Source: Ruegeria meonggei (GTDB taxonomy: Bacteria > Pseudomonadota > Alphaproteobacteria > Rhodobacterales > Rhodobacteraceae). Taken from it: a stretch of DNA of 64,000 nt. The stretch spans positions 186,001 to 250,000 of the forward strand of contig NZ_FWFP01000002.1 in NCBI RefSeq assembly GCF_900172215.1, written 5' to 3'. Below are positions 42,721 through 51,693 of this stretch, one piece after another. A model generated the notes under the pieces. The model did not search any database, was not told the DNA's origin, and saw only the letters and a program-made list of their open reading frames with translations. Each line of letters opens with the position of its first letter. Within the stretch, counting starts at the first letter, position 1. The position numbers were made by a program, and so were the translations under genes.

Positions 42721-44307
42721 ATGAACGAACAACTCACTCACATGACCAAACAGGTCACGGCCGGCAAGCTGACTCGCCGCGAATTCATGGGCAAAGCAGC
42801 GGCTTTAGGTGTTTCCGCAGCGATGGCCAGCACCATGTTCGCAGGCGCTGCACGCGCCGCAGGCCCGAAGAAGGGTGGCGATCTGAAGTTCGGCCTACAG
42901 GGCGGTGAATCAACCAACTCACTGGACCCGGCAACCTATGCAAGCTCGGTTCCGTTTCAGAACGGCAAACAGTTTGGTGACCAACTGGTCGAAGTGGCAC
43001 CTGACGGCACGATCGAACCCCGCCTGGCCGAAAGCGTCGAAGGCAGTGCCGATGCCAAGGTCTGGACCTTCAAACTGCGTCAAGGCGTCGAGTTCCACAA
43101 CGGCAAGACCATGACCAGCGAAGACGTGCTGAAAACCATGGAGCGCCATTCGAACGAAGATTCGAAATCCGGTGCTTTGGGTATCATGAAGGGCATCGAG
43201 TCGATGAAGGCCGATGGTGACAATTTTCAGGTCACCCTGACCGAGCCAAACGCGGACCTTCCGTATCTGATGGCCGACTACCACCTGATCGTTCAGCCCG
43301 ACGGTGGCATGGAAGATCCGGGCGCGGGCATCGGCACCGGTCCGTATCAGGTGGAAGTCAACGAACCGGGCGTTCGCCATGTATACAAGAAATTTGCCAA
43401 CCACTGGAACCCGGACTTCGGCAACTTCGACAGCGTCGAAGTGATTGTGATCAATGACGCAACTGCCCGTACCGCTGCACTGCAATCCGGTCAGGTTCAC
43501 GCGGTCAACCGGGTTGAGCCCAAGGTTGCCGATCTGCTGGGTCGAGCGCCAAACCTGACGGTTCATTCAACTGCAGGCCGTGGACACTATGTCTTTATCA
43601 TGCATTGCGACACAGCACCGTTCGACAACAACGAACTGCGCCTGGCCCTGAAACATGCGATCAACCGTCAGGATCTGGTCGACAAAGTTCTGCGCGGCTA
43701 CGGCACGATTGGCAATGACATGCCGATCAACGCGGCTTACCCGTTGTTTGACGGGTCTATCCCGCAGCGTGAATTCAGCGTCGAAAAAGCGGCAGAGCAT
43801 TACAAAAAGTCCGGCCATGACGGATCACCAATCATTCTACAGGTCGCTGATGGCGCCTTCCCCGGTGCTGTGGACGCGGCTGCGTTGTTCCAGCAGACCG
43901 CTGCTCAGGCCGGTATACCGCTCGAAATCAAGCGTGAGCCCAATGACGGTTACTGGTCCGAAGTCTGGAACGTACAGCCGTTCTGCGCCTCATACTGGGG
44001 TGGCCGTCCGGTACAGGACCAGATGTATTCGACCGCGTATCTGTCGACCGCAGACTGGAACGACACCCGTTTTAAGGTTCCGGCCTTTGACGAGATGCTG
44101 TTCCAAGCCCGCGCCGAACTGGACAACGACAAGCGCAAGGACATCTATAGCCAGATGGGTCAGATGGTCCGCAACGAAGGCGGCGTGATCTGCCCAATGT
44201 TCAACGATTTTGTCGAAGGCGTCAGCAACCAGCTGGAAGGCTGGGAAAGTGACCCGACACAAGAGATGATGAACGGCAACATGTCGCGCAAGATGTGGTT
44301 CTCCTGA
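42721..44307 (+). CDS. ABC transporter substrate-binding protein, peptide/nickel class, Tat-exported
   Basis: A 528-residue solute-binding protein of the SBP_bac_5 (DppA/OppA) class. The N-terminus has a twin-arginine signal, TRREFMGK at 18-25, then a hydrophobic stretch and ARA cleavage (about residue 46), so it is exported folded. The core carries LAESVEGSADAKVWTFKLRQ and GIGTGPYQV. The ligand is not clear; relatives bind peptides, opines, glutathione or other organic ligands. GGGAGA lies upstream of the ATG at 42721 (a TTG at 42718 is adjacent but less likely). It leads a four-gene operon. Confidence 0.88.
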   Translation: MNEQLTHMTKQVTAGKLTRREFMGKAAALGVSAAMASTMFAGAARAAGPKKGGDLKFGLQGGESTNSLDPATYASSVPFQNGKQFGDQLVEVAPDGTIEPRLAESVEGSADAKVWTFKLRQGVEFHNGKTMTSEDVLKTMERHSNEDSKSGALGIMKGIESMKADGDNFQVTLTEPNADLPYLMADYHLIVQPDGGMEDPGAGIGTGPYQVEVNEPGVRHVYKKFANHWNPDFGNFDSVEVIVINDATARTAALQSGQVHAVNRVEPKVADLLGRAPNLTVHSTAGRGHYVFIMHCDTAPFDNNELRLALKHAINRQDLVDKVLRGYGTIGNDMPINAAYPLFDGSIPQREFSVEKAAEHYKKSGHDGSPIILQVADGAFPGAVDAAALFQQTAAQAGIPLEIKREPNDGYWSEVWNVQPFCASYWGGRPVQDQMYSTAYLSTADWNDTRFKVPAFDEMLFQARAELDNDKRKDIYSQMGQMVRNEGGVICPMFNDFVEGVSNQLEGWESDPTQEMMNGNMSRKMWFS

Positions 44308-44322
44308 TAGGGCCCACGGTTA

Positions 44323-45279
44323 ATGCATCCTATCATCAAATTGGTTTCCCAGCGCCTGGCGCTGGGACTCCTATTGCTGTTTGGCGCTTCGGCCCTGATT
44401 TTTGGTCTGACTGAAGCCCTGCCCGGAGACGCCGCGCAAGCCGTCCTGGGACAGTCCGCAACTCCTGAAGCACTTGCAAACCTGCGTGAGGAAATGGGGT
44501 TGAACCGCCCTGCCCTGACGCGTTATTTCGATTGGCTGGGGGGGATCGTTCAGGGTGATCTTGGCAAGTCGTTGACCAACAAGCTCGACATTGCTGATAG
44601 CATCGGGAAACGGCTTGGCAACACGTTGTTCCTGGCCAGTGTCGCAGCGATTGTGTCTGTTCCGCTTGCGATCTTTCTTGGCTTGCTTGCCGTCCGGTTC
44701 CGCAACCGCTGGCCGGATAAGCTGATTTCAGCCATCACACTTACGACGGTTTCGATTCCCGAATTCCTGATCGGCTACGTTCTTGTGTACTTTATCTCGG
44801 TCAAACTGGGCTGGTTTTCATCCCTTGCCATGGTCAACGATTCTATGTCCATCGGCCAGAAGCTGTACGCCGTTGCCCTACCGGCATTTGTTCTGACACT
44901 TGTGGTACTGGCGCAGATGATGCGCATGACCCGCGCTGCAATTTTGAACCTTATGCAATCGGCCTATATCGAAACGGCAGAATTGAAAGGTCTGTCGACC
45001 TTTCAGGTCATCGCCCGACATGCTTTCCCCAATGCGATTTCACCCATCGTGAATGTCGTAATGCTGAACCTCGCCTATCTGGTGGTTGGCGTCGTCGTGG
45101 TTGAGGTCGTGTTTGTTTACCCCGGCATGGGCCAATACCTGGTGGATGCCGTAACCAAACGTGACGTACCGGTGGTTCTAGCCTGTGGCGTCGTTTTCGC
45201 AGCCGTGTATATCGGCCTGAACATGGTGGCTGATATCGTATCAATCGTTGCGAACCCAAGATTGAGGCATCCGAAATGA
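44323..45279 (+). CDS. ABC transporter permease, DppB class
   Basis: A 318-residue inner-membrane permease with about six helices and the BPD_transp_1 domain. Its N-terminal region (LFGASALIFGLTEALPGDAA) is typical of DppB/OppB, and the ATPase-contact loop is ETAELKGLSTFQVIARHAF. Together with the DppC-class partner it forms the import channel for the ligand of the upstream binding protein. It starts 15 bases after that gene and overlaps the next permease by ATGA. Confidence 0.92.
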   Translation: MHPIIKLVSQRLALGLLLLFGASALIFGLTEALPGDAAQAVLGQSATPEALANLREEMGLNRPALTRYFDWLGGIVQGDLGKSLTNKLDIADSIGKRLGNTLFLASVAAIVSVPLAIFLGLLAVRFRNRWPDKLISAITLTTVSIPEFLIGYVLVYFISVKLGWFSSLAMVNDSMSIGQKLYAVALPAFVLTLVVLAQMMRMTRAAILNLMQSAYIETAELKGLSTFQVIARHAFPNAISPIVNVVMLNLAYLVVGVVVVEVVFVYPGMGQYLVDAVTKRDVPVVLACGVVFAAVYIGLNMVADIVSIVANPRLRHPK

Positions 45280-46094
45280 TGAAGAACCTTCCTATTTCGG
45301 CAGCCATTGGTCTGTTTTTCACTGGTGCCTACTTCTTTGTGGCGTTCACCGCTCCCCTGATTGCCCCCTACGGGATGGCTGAAGTGGTCGGAGACGTATG
45401 GGAACCTTCCAGTGCCCAACACCTTCTTGGAACCGACAATATCGGGCGTGACCTGCTGACCCGCATGATCTATGGCGGGCGCACGACGATCTTCATCGCG
45501 GCCGCTGCAACCTTACTGAGCTTTCTGACCGGCACTTCGCTTGGCCTGCTGGCCGCGGTTCTGGGCGGTTGGGCGGATCAGGCGCTTAGCCGTACGGTCG
45601 ATCTGATTATGTCGATCCCCACCCTGATCCTTGCGTTGGTTATTCTGGCGATCGTTCCCGTAACCGTTCCGATCCTGATCCTGGTGATGGGCTTTCTGGA
45701 CGCAACCCGCCCTTACCGGCTGTCACGATCTGTCGCCGTGGACATCAATGTGATGGACTATGTCGAGGCCGCCAAACTGCGCGGCGAAGGACGTATGTGG
45801 GTTATCTTCCGGGAAATCCTGCCCAACGCGCTGTCACCGCTTGTGGCCGAGTTCGGGCTGCGGTTCATTTTCATGGTGCTGTTTATCTCGACCCTGTCTT
45901 TCCTGGGTCTGGGCGTTCAGCCGCCGCTGGCGGACTGGGGCGGCATCGTGAAGGAAAACAAGGACGGCATTGTCTATGGCATCGGCGCGGCGCTTTATCC
46001 CGCTGTCGCCATCGCAACGCTGGCCATCTCGGTCAACCTGGTTGCTGACTGGGTTCTGAACCGCACCACATCGCTGAAAGGAGGCCGGGGATGA
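45276..46094 (+). CDS. ABC transporter permease, DppC class
   Basis: A 272-residue permease of the DppC/OppC class. The N-terminal helix is followed by the conserved periplasmic turn HLLGTDNIGRDLLTRMIYG, then five helices. The ATPase-contact loop is VEAAKLRGEGRMWVIFREIL. It overlaps the preceding permease (ATGA at 45276-45279) and the ATPase gene (ATGA at 46091-46094), so the whole transport system is translationally coupled. Confidence 0.92.
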   Translation: MMKNLPISAAIGLFFTGAYFFVAFTAPLIAPYGMAEVVGDVWEPSSAQHLLGTDNIGRDLLTRMIYGGRTTIFIAAAATLLSFLTGTSLGLLAAVLGGWADQALSRTVDLIMSIPTLILALVILAIVPVTVPILILVMGFLDATRPYRLSRSVAVDINVMDYVEAAKLRGEGRMWVIFREILPNALSPLVAEFGLRFIFMVLFISTLSFLGLGVQPPLADWGGIVKENKDGIVYGIGAALYPAVAIATLAISVNLVADWVLNRTTSLKGGRG

Positions 46095-47728
46095 GTGATA
46101 CCCTTCTCAAGGTCCGCGACCTCAAGATCGGCGCGACCGTCTATCCGCCGGGTGAAAAACCCCATGACATCGAAATCGTGCACGGGGTCAGCTTTGACCT
46201 CGAGCGCGGCAAGGTGCTGGGGTTGATCGGAGAATCCGGGGCCGGCAAATCCACTATCGGCCTTGCCTCAATGGCCTATGGCCGCGGTGGGGTCGAACTC
46301 ACGGGCGGAGAGGTCTGGGTCAACGGGCGAGATATCCTGAAGACCCCGCACAGCGACATCCGCAATCTGCGTGGGGGTGAGGTTGCCTATGTCTCGCAAT
46401 CCGCTGCCGCGTCGTTCAACCCGGCCAAGAAGATCATGGATCAGGTGGTTGAGGCGGCAGTCGAGCACAAGAAGTTTTCCCGCAAAGAGGCCGAAGGCCG
46501 TGCGCGAGAACTGTTTGCCAAGCTTGGCCTGCCCGACCCGGACAATATCGGTGACAGGTATCCGCACCAGGTCTCGGGTGGTCAGCTGCAACGCTGCATG
46601 ACCGCGCTGGCCTTGTGTCCGGAACCCGATCTGGTGGTGTTTGATGAGCCGACAACGGCGCTGGATGTGACCACGCAGATCGACGTTCTGATGGCCATCA
46701 AAGAAGCCATTCGCGACACCGGCGTTGCCGCGCTTTACATCACCCACGATCTGGCGGTGGTGGCGCAGGTCAGCGACGACATTATGGTGCTGCGGATGGG
46801 TGACACTGTCGAATACGGCAGCACCGATCAGATCATCAACAACCCGCAAGAGGAATACACTCAGGCGCTCGTCTCGGTACGATCTATCGAGCATGAAGAG
46901 AAACAGCCCACACCGGAACCGGTGCTGAGCGTCGAGGGGATCACCGCGCGCTACAAAGGGTTGAACTTTGACGTGCTGCACAACGTCAATGTTGACCTGC
47001 ATCCTGGGCAGACGCTGGCTGTTGTGGGCGAGTCCGGGTCGGGCAAGTCCACTCTTGCGCGGGTCATCACCGGGCTGCTGCCCCCGCGCGATGGTGAGAT
47101 CACCTTTGCCGGGCGCAAGCTGTCGTCCAGTCTGGCGGGGCGCAGCCGTGAAGACCTGCGCGAACTGCAGATGATCTATCAGATGGCAGACGTGGCCATG
47201 AATCCGCGCCAGACTGTCGGGACGATCATCGGGCGCCCGCTGGAGTTCTACTTCAACATGCGCGGCGCAGAAAAGCGTAAGCGGATCATCGAATTGCTGG
47301 ATGAGATCGAACTGGGCGAAAAGTACATGGATCGCTATCCGGCAGAGCTGTCCGGTGGCCAGAAACAGCGCGTTTGTATTGCGCGCTCGCTGGCGGCCAA
47401 GCCCAAGATGATCATCTGTGATGAGGTCACCTCGGCGCTCGATCCGCTGGTGGCGGACGGTATCCTCAAATTGCTGCTGGATCTGCAGAAGATTGAGAAT
47501 GTTGCCTATCTGTTCATCACCCACGATCTGGCAACGGTGCGTGCCATCAGCGACAGCATCGCCGTGATGTATCAGGGACGCGTAGTCCGCTATGGCTCCA
47601 AGTCCGAGGTGCTGAGCCCACCCTTTGACGACTATACCGACCTGCTGCTCAGTTCTGTGCCCGAGATGCACCTGGGCTGGTTGGAAGAAGTTGTTGCCCA
47701 CCGCAAAATGGAAAGTGCCGGGAACTGA
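46091..47728 (+). CDS. Double ABC ATPase (DppD-DppF fusion type)
   Basis: A 545-residue protein with two complete ATPase domains, replacing separate DppD and DppF. Domain 1 has Walker A GESGAGKST (48-56), signature VSGGQLQR and Walker B LVVFDEPTTALD. Domain 2 has GESGSGKST, LSGGQKQR and MIICDEVTSALD. The second domain's Walker B ends DEVTS rather than DEPTS, a mild variant that keeps the catalytic Glu. A C-terminal oligopeptide-transporter extension is present at the end of each domain. It powers the importer encoded upstream, and a hairpin with T run follows. Confidence 0.93.
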   Translation: MSDTLLKVRDLKIGATVYPPGEKPHDIEIVHGVSFDLERGKVLGLIGESGAGKSTIGLASMAYGRGGVELTGGEVWVNGRDILKTPHSDIRNLRGGEVAYVSQSAAASFNPAKKIMDQVVEAAVEHKKFSRKEAEGRARELFAKLGLPDPDNIGDRYPHQVSGGQLQRCMTALALCPEPDLVVFDEPTTALDVTTQIDVLMAIKEAIRDTGVAALYITHDLAVVAQVSDDIMVLRMGDTVEYGSTDQIINNPQEEYTQALVSVRSIEHEEKQPTPEPVLSVEGITARYKGLNFDVLHNVNVDLHPGQTLAVVGESGSGKSTLARVITGLLPPRDGEITFAGRKLSSSLAGRSREDLRELQMIYQMADVAMNPRQTVGTIIGRPLEFYFNMRGAEKRKRIIELLDEIELGEKYMDRYPAELSGGQKQRVCIARSLAAKPKMIICDEVTSALDPLVADGILKLLLDLQKIENVAYLFITHDLATVRAISDSIAVMYQGRVVRYGSKSEVLSPPFDDYTDLLLSSVPEMHLGWLEEVVAHRKMESAGN

Positions 47729-47753
47729 TTCCGGCATATTCCGCACCTTTCTG

Positions 47754-47797
47754 AAATCCCGGCGCTTGTCATAAACACGTGTCGGGATTTTTCTTTT
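47754..47797 (+). terminator. Probable Rho-independent terminator of the ABC operon
   Basis: An 8-base stem AAATCCCG/CGGGATTT (47754-47761 and 47783-47790) encloses a 21-base loop and is followed by TTCTTTTT. The long loop weakens the call. Confidence 0.65.
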
Positions 47798-47872
47798 TAA
47801 GGCGTGAACAGGCGACCTTTTTGCAACGAATCTCATAGGGTCGGCTGAACAATTCAACAAGAGGGTCAGGAT

Positions 47873-48709
47873 ATGGACCGCAAGCTACTCCTCATTATTC
47901 TGGACGGTGTTCCGTGGCGCAATTTCCGACGGTTGTTCGGCAATCTCGAAGGCTGGGTCGATAGTGGCGAGGCGCGGGTCTGGAAACTGCGTGCGGGTCT
48001 GCCTTCAACCTCGGCCAGTTGCTATGCGTCGATCCATACCGGGGTCACCCCGCAGGAACATGGCTGCACCGGCAATGGTAACGTCTTTCGGCTGAGCCAC
48101 AAGGACGTCTTTAGCCAGGTGCGCGAGGCGGGCGGCGTGACCGGAGCGGTCGCCCACAGTTTCTGGTCGCAATTCTTCAACCGTCACCCGTTCGATTACG
48201 TGCGTGACGTGGAATATGACGAACCGGACAGCAAGACCATCAACCACGGCCGGTTCCACACCATGACCGGTTACGGCAAGACCAATCAAATGACGCCCTG
48301 CGACGTGGATTTGTTCGCGACACTGACCAACATGTGCCTGCGGTTCGGTTTGGATTATGGGTTGTTGCACACCAGCACGCTGGACAGCATGGGTCACAGG
48401 TTCTTTCACGACTGCGAGGAAATGGACCACGCCTGTTTCGTCATGGACGAGATGCTGGCACCCTTCATCCCGCGCTGGCGGCAATTGGGGTATGAGGTCA
48501 TAGTGACTGCCGACCACGGCCAGGACGAGCGTGGTCACCATGGCGGCCGCGGTGCGCTGCAACAGGAAACGGCGTTGTATTACTTCGGTGATGCCGAGGG
48601 TCCAGAGGCCGATACTGCAATTGACCAGCTCCAACTTGCACCCACAATCTTGGACCGGACAGGCGCACCGGTGGCTGCAACGATGACAGCGCAGCCGTTC
48701 CTCAAGTGA
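47873..48709 (+). CDS. Alkaline phosphatase-superfamily phosphodiesterase
   Basis: A 278-residue cytosolic enzyme of the type I phosphodiesterase/nucleotide pyrophosphatase group. Metal motifs are ILDGVPW near the start, LPSTSASCYASIHTGVTP for the nucleophile region (Ser/Thr), LDSMGH in the middle and TADHGQDERGHHGG near the end. No signal peptide is seen. It is separated from the ABC operon by a terminator but lies on the same strand 145 bases on, so processing of the imported ligand, a phosphodiester, is a plausible inference. It ends 4 bases from the convergent hydrolase gene. Confidence 0.85.
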   Translation: MDRKLLLIILDGVPWRNFRRLFGNLEGWVDSGEARVWKLRAGLPSTSASCYASIHTGVTPQEHGCTGNGNVFRLSHKDVFSQVREAGGVTGAVAHSFWSQFFNRHPFDYVRDVEYDEPDSKTINHGRFHTMTGYGKTNQMTPCDVDLFATLTNMCLRFGLDYGLLHTSTLDSMGHRFFHDCEEMDHACFVMDEMLAPFIPRWRQLGYEVIVTADHGQDERGHHGGRGALQQETALYYFGDAEGPEADTAIDQLQLAPTILDRTGAPVAATMTAQPFLK

Positions 48710-48713
48710 GTTA

Positions 48714-49637
48714 TCAGTCGTAGGGCCAGATGCTCTGACCCAGGGCCTCAACCGCGACCGAGATGCGTTCGAAACTGTCGGCTGCACGTTTTACGCTGGT
48801 GCGTGCGCGCAGGTATCCGTGCACAAGGCCCGGCTCATTGATCCAATGCGCCTGCCCGCCGGCTGCTGTGATCTGCTCCCAATAAATCGCCCCGTCATCG
48901 CGCAACGGGTCGCAATCCGCGGTCACAACCACAGTCGGCGGCAGCTCTGAGAAATCCGTGTCGTGCAACGGCGCAAAGGTTGGATCGTCTTGCGGCGTCT
49001 CACCCCCACATCGTACCTTTTCGTAGAAAAGTATCTCTTCCCGCGTTAACAGCGGCGCGTGGGCGTGTTCGACATAGGAACCTTTCGACGCATCCCCACC
49101 CAACCCGGGATAGATCAGGACTTGTCCCAGGACGTTTTCCAATCTGCCCCGCCCATGCTGTGCAACGGCGGCCGCAAGGTTACCTCCTGCGCTGTCACCG
49201 GCCAGAACCAGCGGGTCAGCGAATTCCCCGATCACCCAGTTCGTAGCGGTCCAGCTGTCCTGAAACTGGGCCGGATGCAGATGGTCCGGGCACAGTCGAT
49301 AATCCACCGCCACTACCCGGTACCCGGTTTGCGCGCAAAGCTCTGCACAGACATCGTCGTGGCTGTCCAGCCCGCCAACGACGAAACCGCCGCCATGGAA
49401 ATAGACGACGGTTCGTGTTGGGTCTCCTGCGGTGTAAACTCGGACAGGCACACCATTAGCGGACCTGTCTTGTGTATCCACCGCCATTGGGCGGGGTTGG
49501 CGAAAGTCGCGGCACATCGCGTCATACACGCGACGCTGATCTTCGATCGAGAGATCAACGGCGTCCTCAGGATAGCTTTCAGCCGTGCGTCTTATGAACG
49601 CCCACGTTTCTTCATCGATCAGGCGTTCATAATCCAT
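48714..49637 (-). CDS. HSL-type alpha/beta hydrolase
   Basis: A 307-residue carboxylesterase of the hormone-sensitive-lipase group. The oxyanion motif is HGGGF (81-85), the nucleophile Ser149 in GDSAGG, the acid in TADCDPLRDDG and the His in GLVHGY. Such enzymes split short to medium acyl esters. The ATG at 49637 has AGGAG five bases upstream; a GTG at 49643 does not. The acyl-CoA synthetase gene ends 12 bases upstream on the same strand. Release of an acid from an ester followed by CoA activation is therefore a natural pair. Confidence 0.88.
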   Translation of the reverse strand: MDYERLIDEETWAFIRRTAESYPEDAVDLSIEDQRRVYDAMCRDFRQPRPMAVDTQDRSANGVPVRVYTAGDPTRTVVYFHGGGFVVGGLDSHDDVCAELCAQTGYRVVAVDYRLCPDHLHPAQFQDSWTATNWVIGEFADPLVLAGDSAGGNLAAAVAQHGRGRLENVLGQVLIYPGLGGDASKGSYVEHAHAPLLTREEILFYEKVRCGGETPQDDPTFAPLHDTDFSELPPTVVVTADCDPLRDDGAIYWEQITAAGGQAHWINEPGLVHGYLRARTSVKRAADSFERISVAVEALGQSIWPYD

Positions 49638-49649
49638 GTCCACTCCTGG

Positions 49650-51539
49650 TCAGGCAGCCCGTTCCCATTGCTGAGTAAAGGCACCCAGCACGCTGTTAAC
49701 ATCCTCATCAGTCGCACCGTTGGGGTCAAGCTGTGCAACCAGTCCACGCTTTTTGTCGTCCACCACTGATACAACACGCGCAGCGCTGCCCGACTTTTCC
49801 AAAGCTTCGTTGTAGATTCGGATGATTGCATCCTTGCGCAGATCCGGCTTAAAGACTTTGCCGACCGCAGTCTTGGGCAGTTCGTCCAAGATTGTCAGGT
49901 GCTTTGGATGGGCGGCCCGCTCGTGGATATGAACCGAGCAATACTCTTTGAGCTCTGCTTCGGTAACCGAGGCACCGTCGATCAGTTCGACATAGACGCA
50001 TGGTACCTCGCCCGCATGGGCGTCTGGCTGACCGATTGCACCAGCAAAGGCAACCGCGCTATGACCCAGCAGCGCTTCTTCGATCTCGGCAGGGTCAATG
50101 TTGTGGCCACCGCGGATGATCAGGTCTTTGGCGCGACCAGTGATCCACAGGTACCCGTCTTCATCAAACCGGCCAAGATCTCCTGACCGCAGGTATGTGT
50201 CGAAGTGGTACAGGTCTTTGTTTTTGTCGACCTCGGTATAGGTGTGCCCTTCGAAAACACCAGGGTTCGAGATGCAGATTTCGCCGATCTGATCGACACC
50301 GCATTCCTTGGGACCTTCGGGGCTGTCCAGCAGGATTTTGACATCCGTGTAAGGCAGCGGGATACCAACCGAACCGACCTTTTTATCGCCGTCAACGGGA
50401 TTGCAGGAAACCAGACAAGTGGCTTCGGTCATGCCATACCCTTCGACGATTTCCACACCGGTTGCCTCTTCGAAGCGACGGAACAGTTCCAGCGGCAGCG
50501 GGGCCGAACCAGAGAACGCATTCTTGACGCTTGAGATATCCGCATCGACCGGGCGCTGCATGGTGGCCGAGATCGCCGTTGGAACAGTGATGATGAACGA
50601 GACCTTCCAGCGCTCGATCAGCTTCCAGAAATTGTCGAATACACCATCGCCGCGATAGCCGGCAGGCGTTGGGAACACCACATGCGCGCCTGACTGCACA
50701 GCAGCCATCACGATCACATGGCAGGCAAAGACGTGGAACAGGGGAAGCGGGCAGATCACCGTGTCCTCTGCACCGAACATCAGGGTGCCACCCAGCCAAG
50801 CATTATACATCATGCCGGAATATTTGTGCTGCGCGACTTTGGGCATGCCAGTCGTGCCGCCGGTGTGGAAATAACAGGCGACGCGATCTTCCTTGCTGTC
50901 CTCGAACGCAAGGGTCGTCGGCTGTTTGGCCAGTTCGCGGTTTAAGCTTTTGTAGTCCGCGTGGGCCAGATGTTCCTTGTCGGCCATTTTGGGACGTACA
51001 AACGGAACGATCCATGATTTCGGCGGGGTCAGATACCGATTCAGGTCAATCTCAAGAACAGTGTTGACGCTGGGTGCATGGCGAACGGCTTCAGCCACTT
51101 TCTGAGCCACATCGGTTTTCGGGAAGGGTTTCAGTGTAACCACAACCTTGGCGCCGGTTTCCCGCAGGATGGCGGCAATCTGCTCGGGCTCCAGCAATGG
51201 GTTGATCGGGTTTACGATCCCGGCAACTGCACCACCCATCATTGTGATCAGCGTCTCGTTGGAGTTTGGCAGGACATAGGCCACCACATCCTTTTCGCCA
51301 ACACCCAGCGAACGGAACAGGTTTGCTGCCTGCGTGACCTTGTCCAGCAGCTGCGACCAGGTCAGCGTTTCTGCCGGATCGGTCGGGCCTGACATCAGCT
51401 GAAAGCTGGCGGCCGCGTTATTCGGATACTTTTTCGCTGTGCGCGTCAAAAGCTGATGGAACGTGACCGGGACGTCCCGATCTTCCCACGACATTTCCTG
51501 TTCTAGTTTCGCCTTGTCTTCTATTCCCGCAAAGGCCAT
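49650..51539 (-). CDS. Acyl-CoA synthetase (AMP-binding)
   Basis: A 629-residue member of the ANL superfamily, which makes acyl-CoA from acid, ATP and CoA. The P-loop-like motif FHTGGTTGMPK and the adenylate motif GYGMTEATC are clear. The hinge SGDLGRFDEDGYLWITGRAKD leads into the C-terminal domain ending with the catalytic Lys in PKTAVGKVFKPDLR. The substrate is unknown; fatty, aryl or cyclic acids are possible. The ATG at 51539 was chosen because GGGAGGAG lies just upstream, although the frame is open to 51602. Confidence 0.9.
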   Translation of the reverse strand: MAFAGIEDKAKLEQEMSWEDRDVPVTFHQLLTRTAKKYPNNAAASFQLMSGPTDPAETLTWSQLLDKVTQAANLFRSLGVGEKDVVAYVLPNSNETLITMMGGAVAGIVNPINPLLEPEQIAAILRETGAKVVVTLKPFPKTDVAQKVAEAVRHAPSVNTVLEIDLNRYLTPPKSWIVPFVRPKMADKEHLAHADYKSLNRELAKQPTTLAFEDSKEDRVACYFHTGGTTGMPKVAQHKYSGMMYNAWLGGTLMFGAEDTVICPLPLFHVFACHVIVMAAVQSGAHVVFPTPAGYRGDGVFDNFWKLIERWKVSFIITVPTAISATMQRPVDADISSVKNAFSGSAPLPLELFRRFEEATGVEIVEGYGMTEATCLVSCNPVDGDKKVGSVGIPLPYTDVKILLDSPEGPKECGVDQIGEICISNPGVFEGHTYTEVDKNKDLYHFDTYLRSGDLGRFDEDGYLWITGRAKDLIIRGGHNIDPAEIEEALLGHSAVAFAGAIGQPDAHAGEVPCVYVELIDGASVTEAELKEYCSVHIHERAAHPKHLTILDELPKTAVGKVFKPDLRKDAIIRIYNEALEKSGSAARVVSVVDDKKRGLVAQLDPNGATDEDVNSVLGAFTQQWERAA

Positions 51540-51693
51540 TTCGGCTCCTCCCTGTTCGTCTCCCGTGTCACGCACAGGTTTTCCCATACAGGATGGAAGC
51601 AAAACCGCGCGCGTGCAAGCAAGGGCTTAGCGGCAGTGCAGTGCTGGGGGTAGAATAACGCTACGGCGGTACGAAAGCTGCCCCTGCGTCACC

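Noticed and set aside
46268..47860. 530-codon open frame antisense to the double ATPase gene
   Set aside because: It mirrors a strongly supported ABC ATPase and has His/Gln/Asp-rich shadow composition typical of antisense frames in GC-rich DNA.
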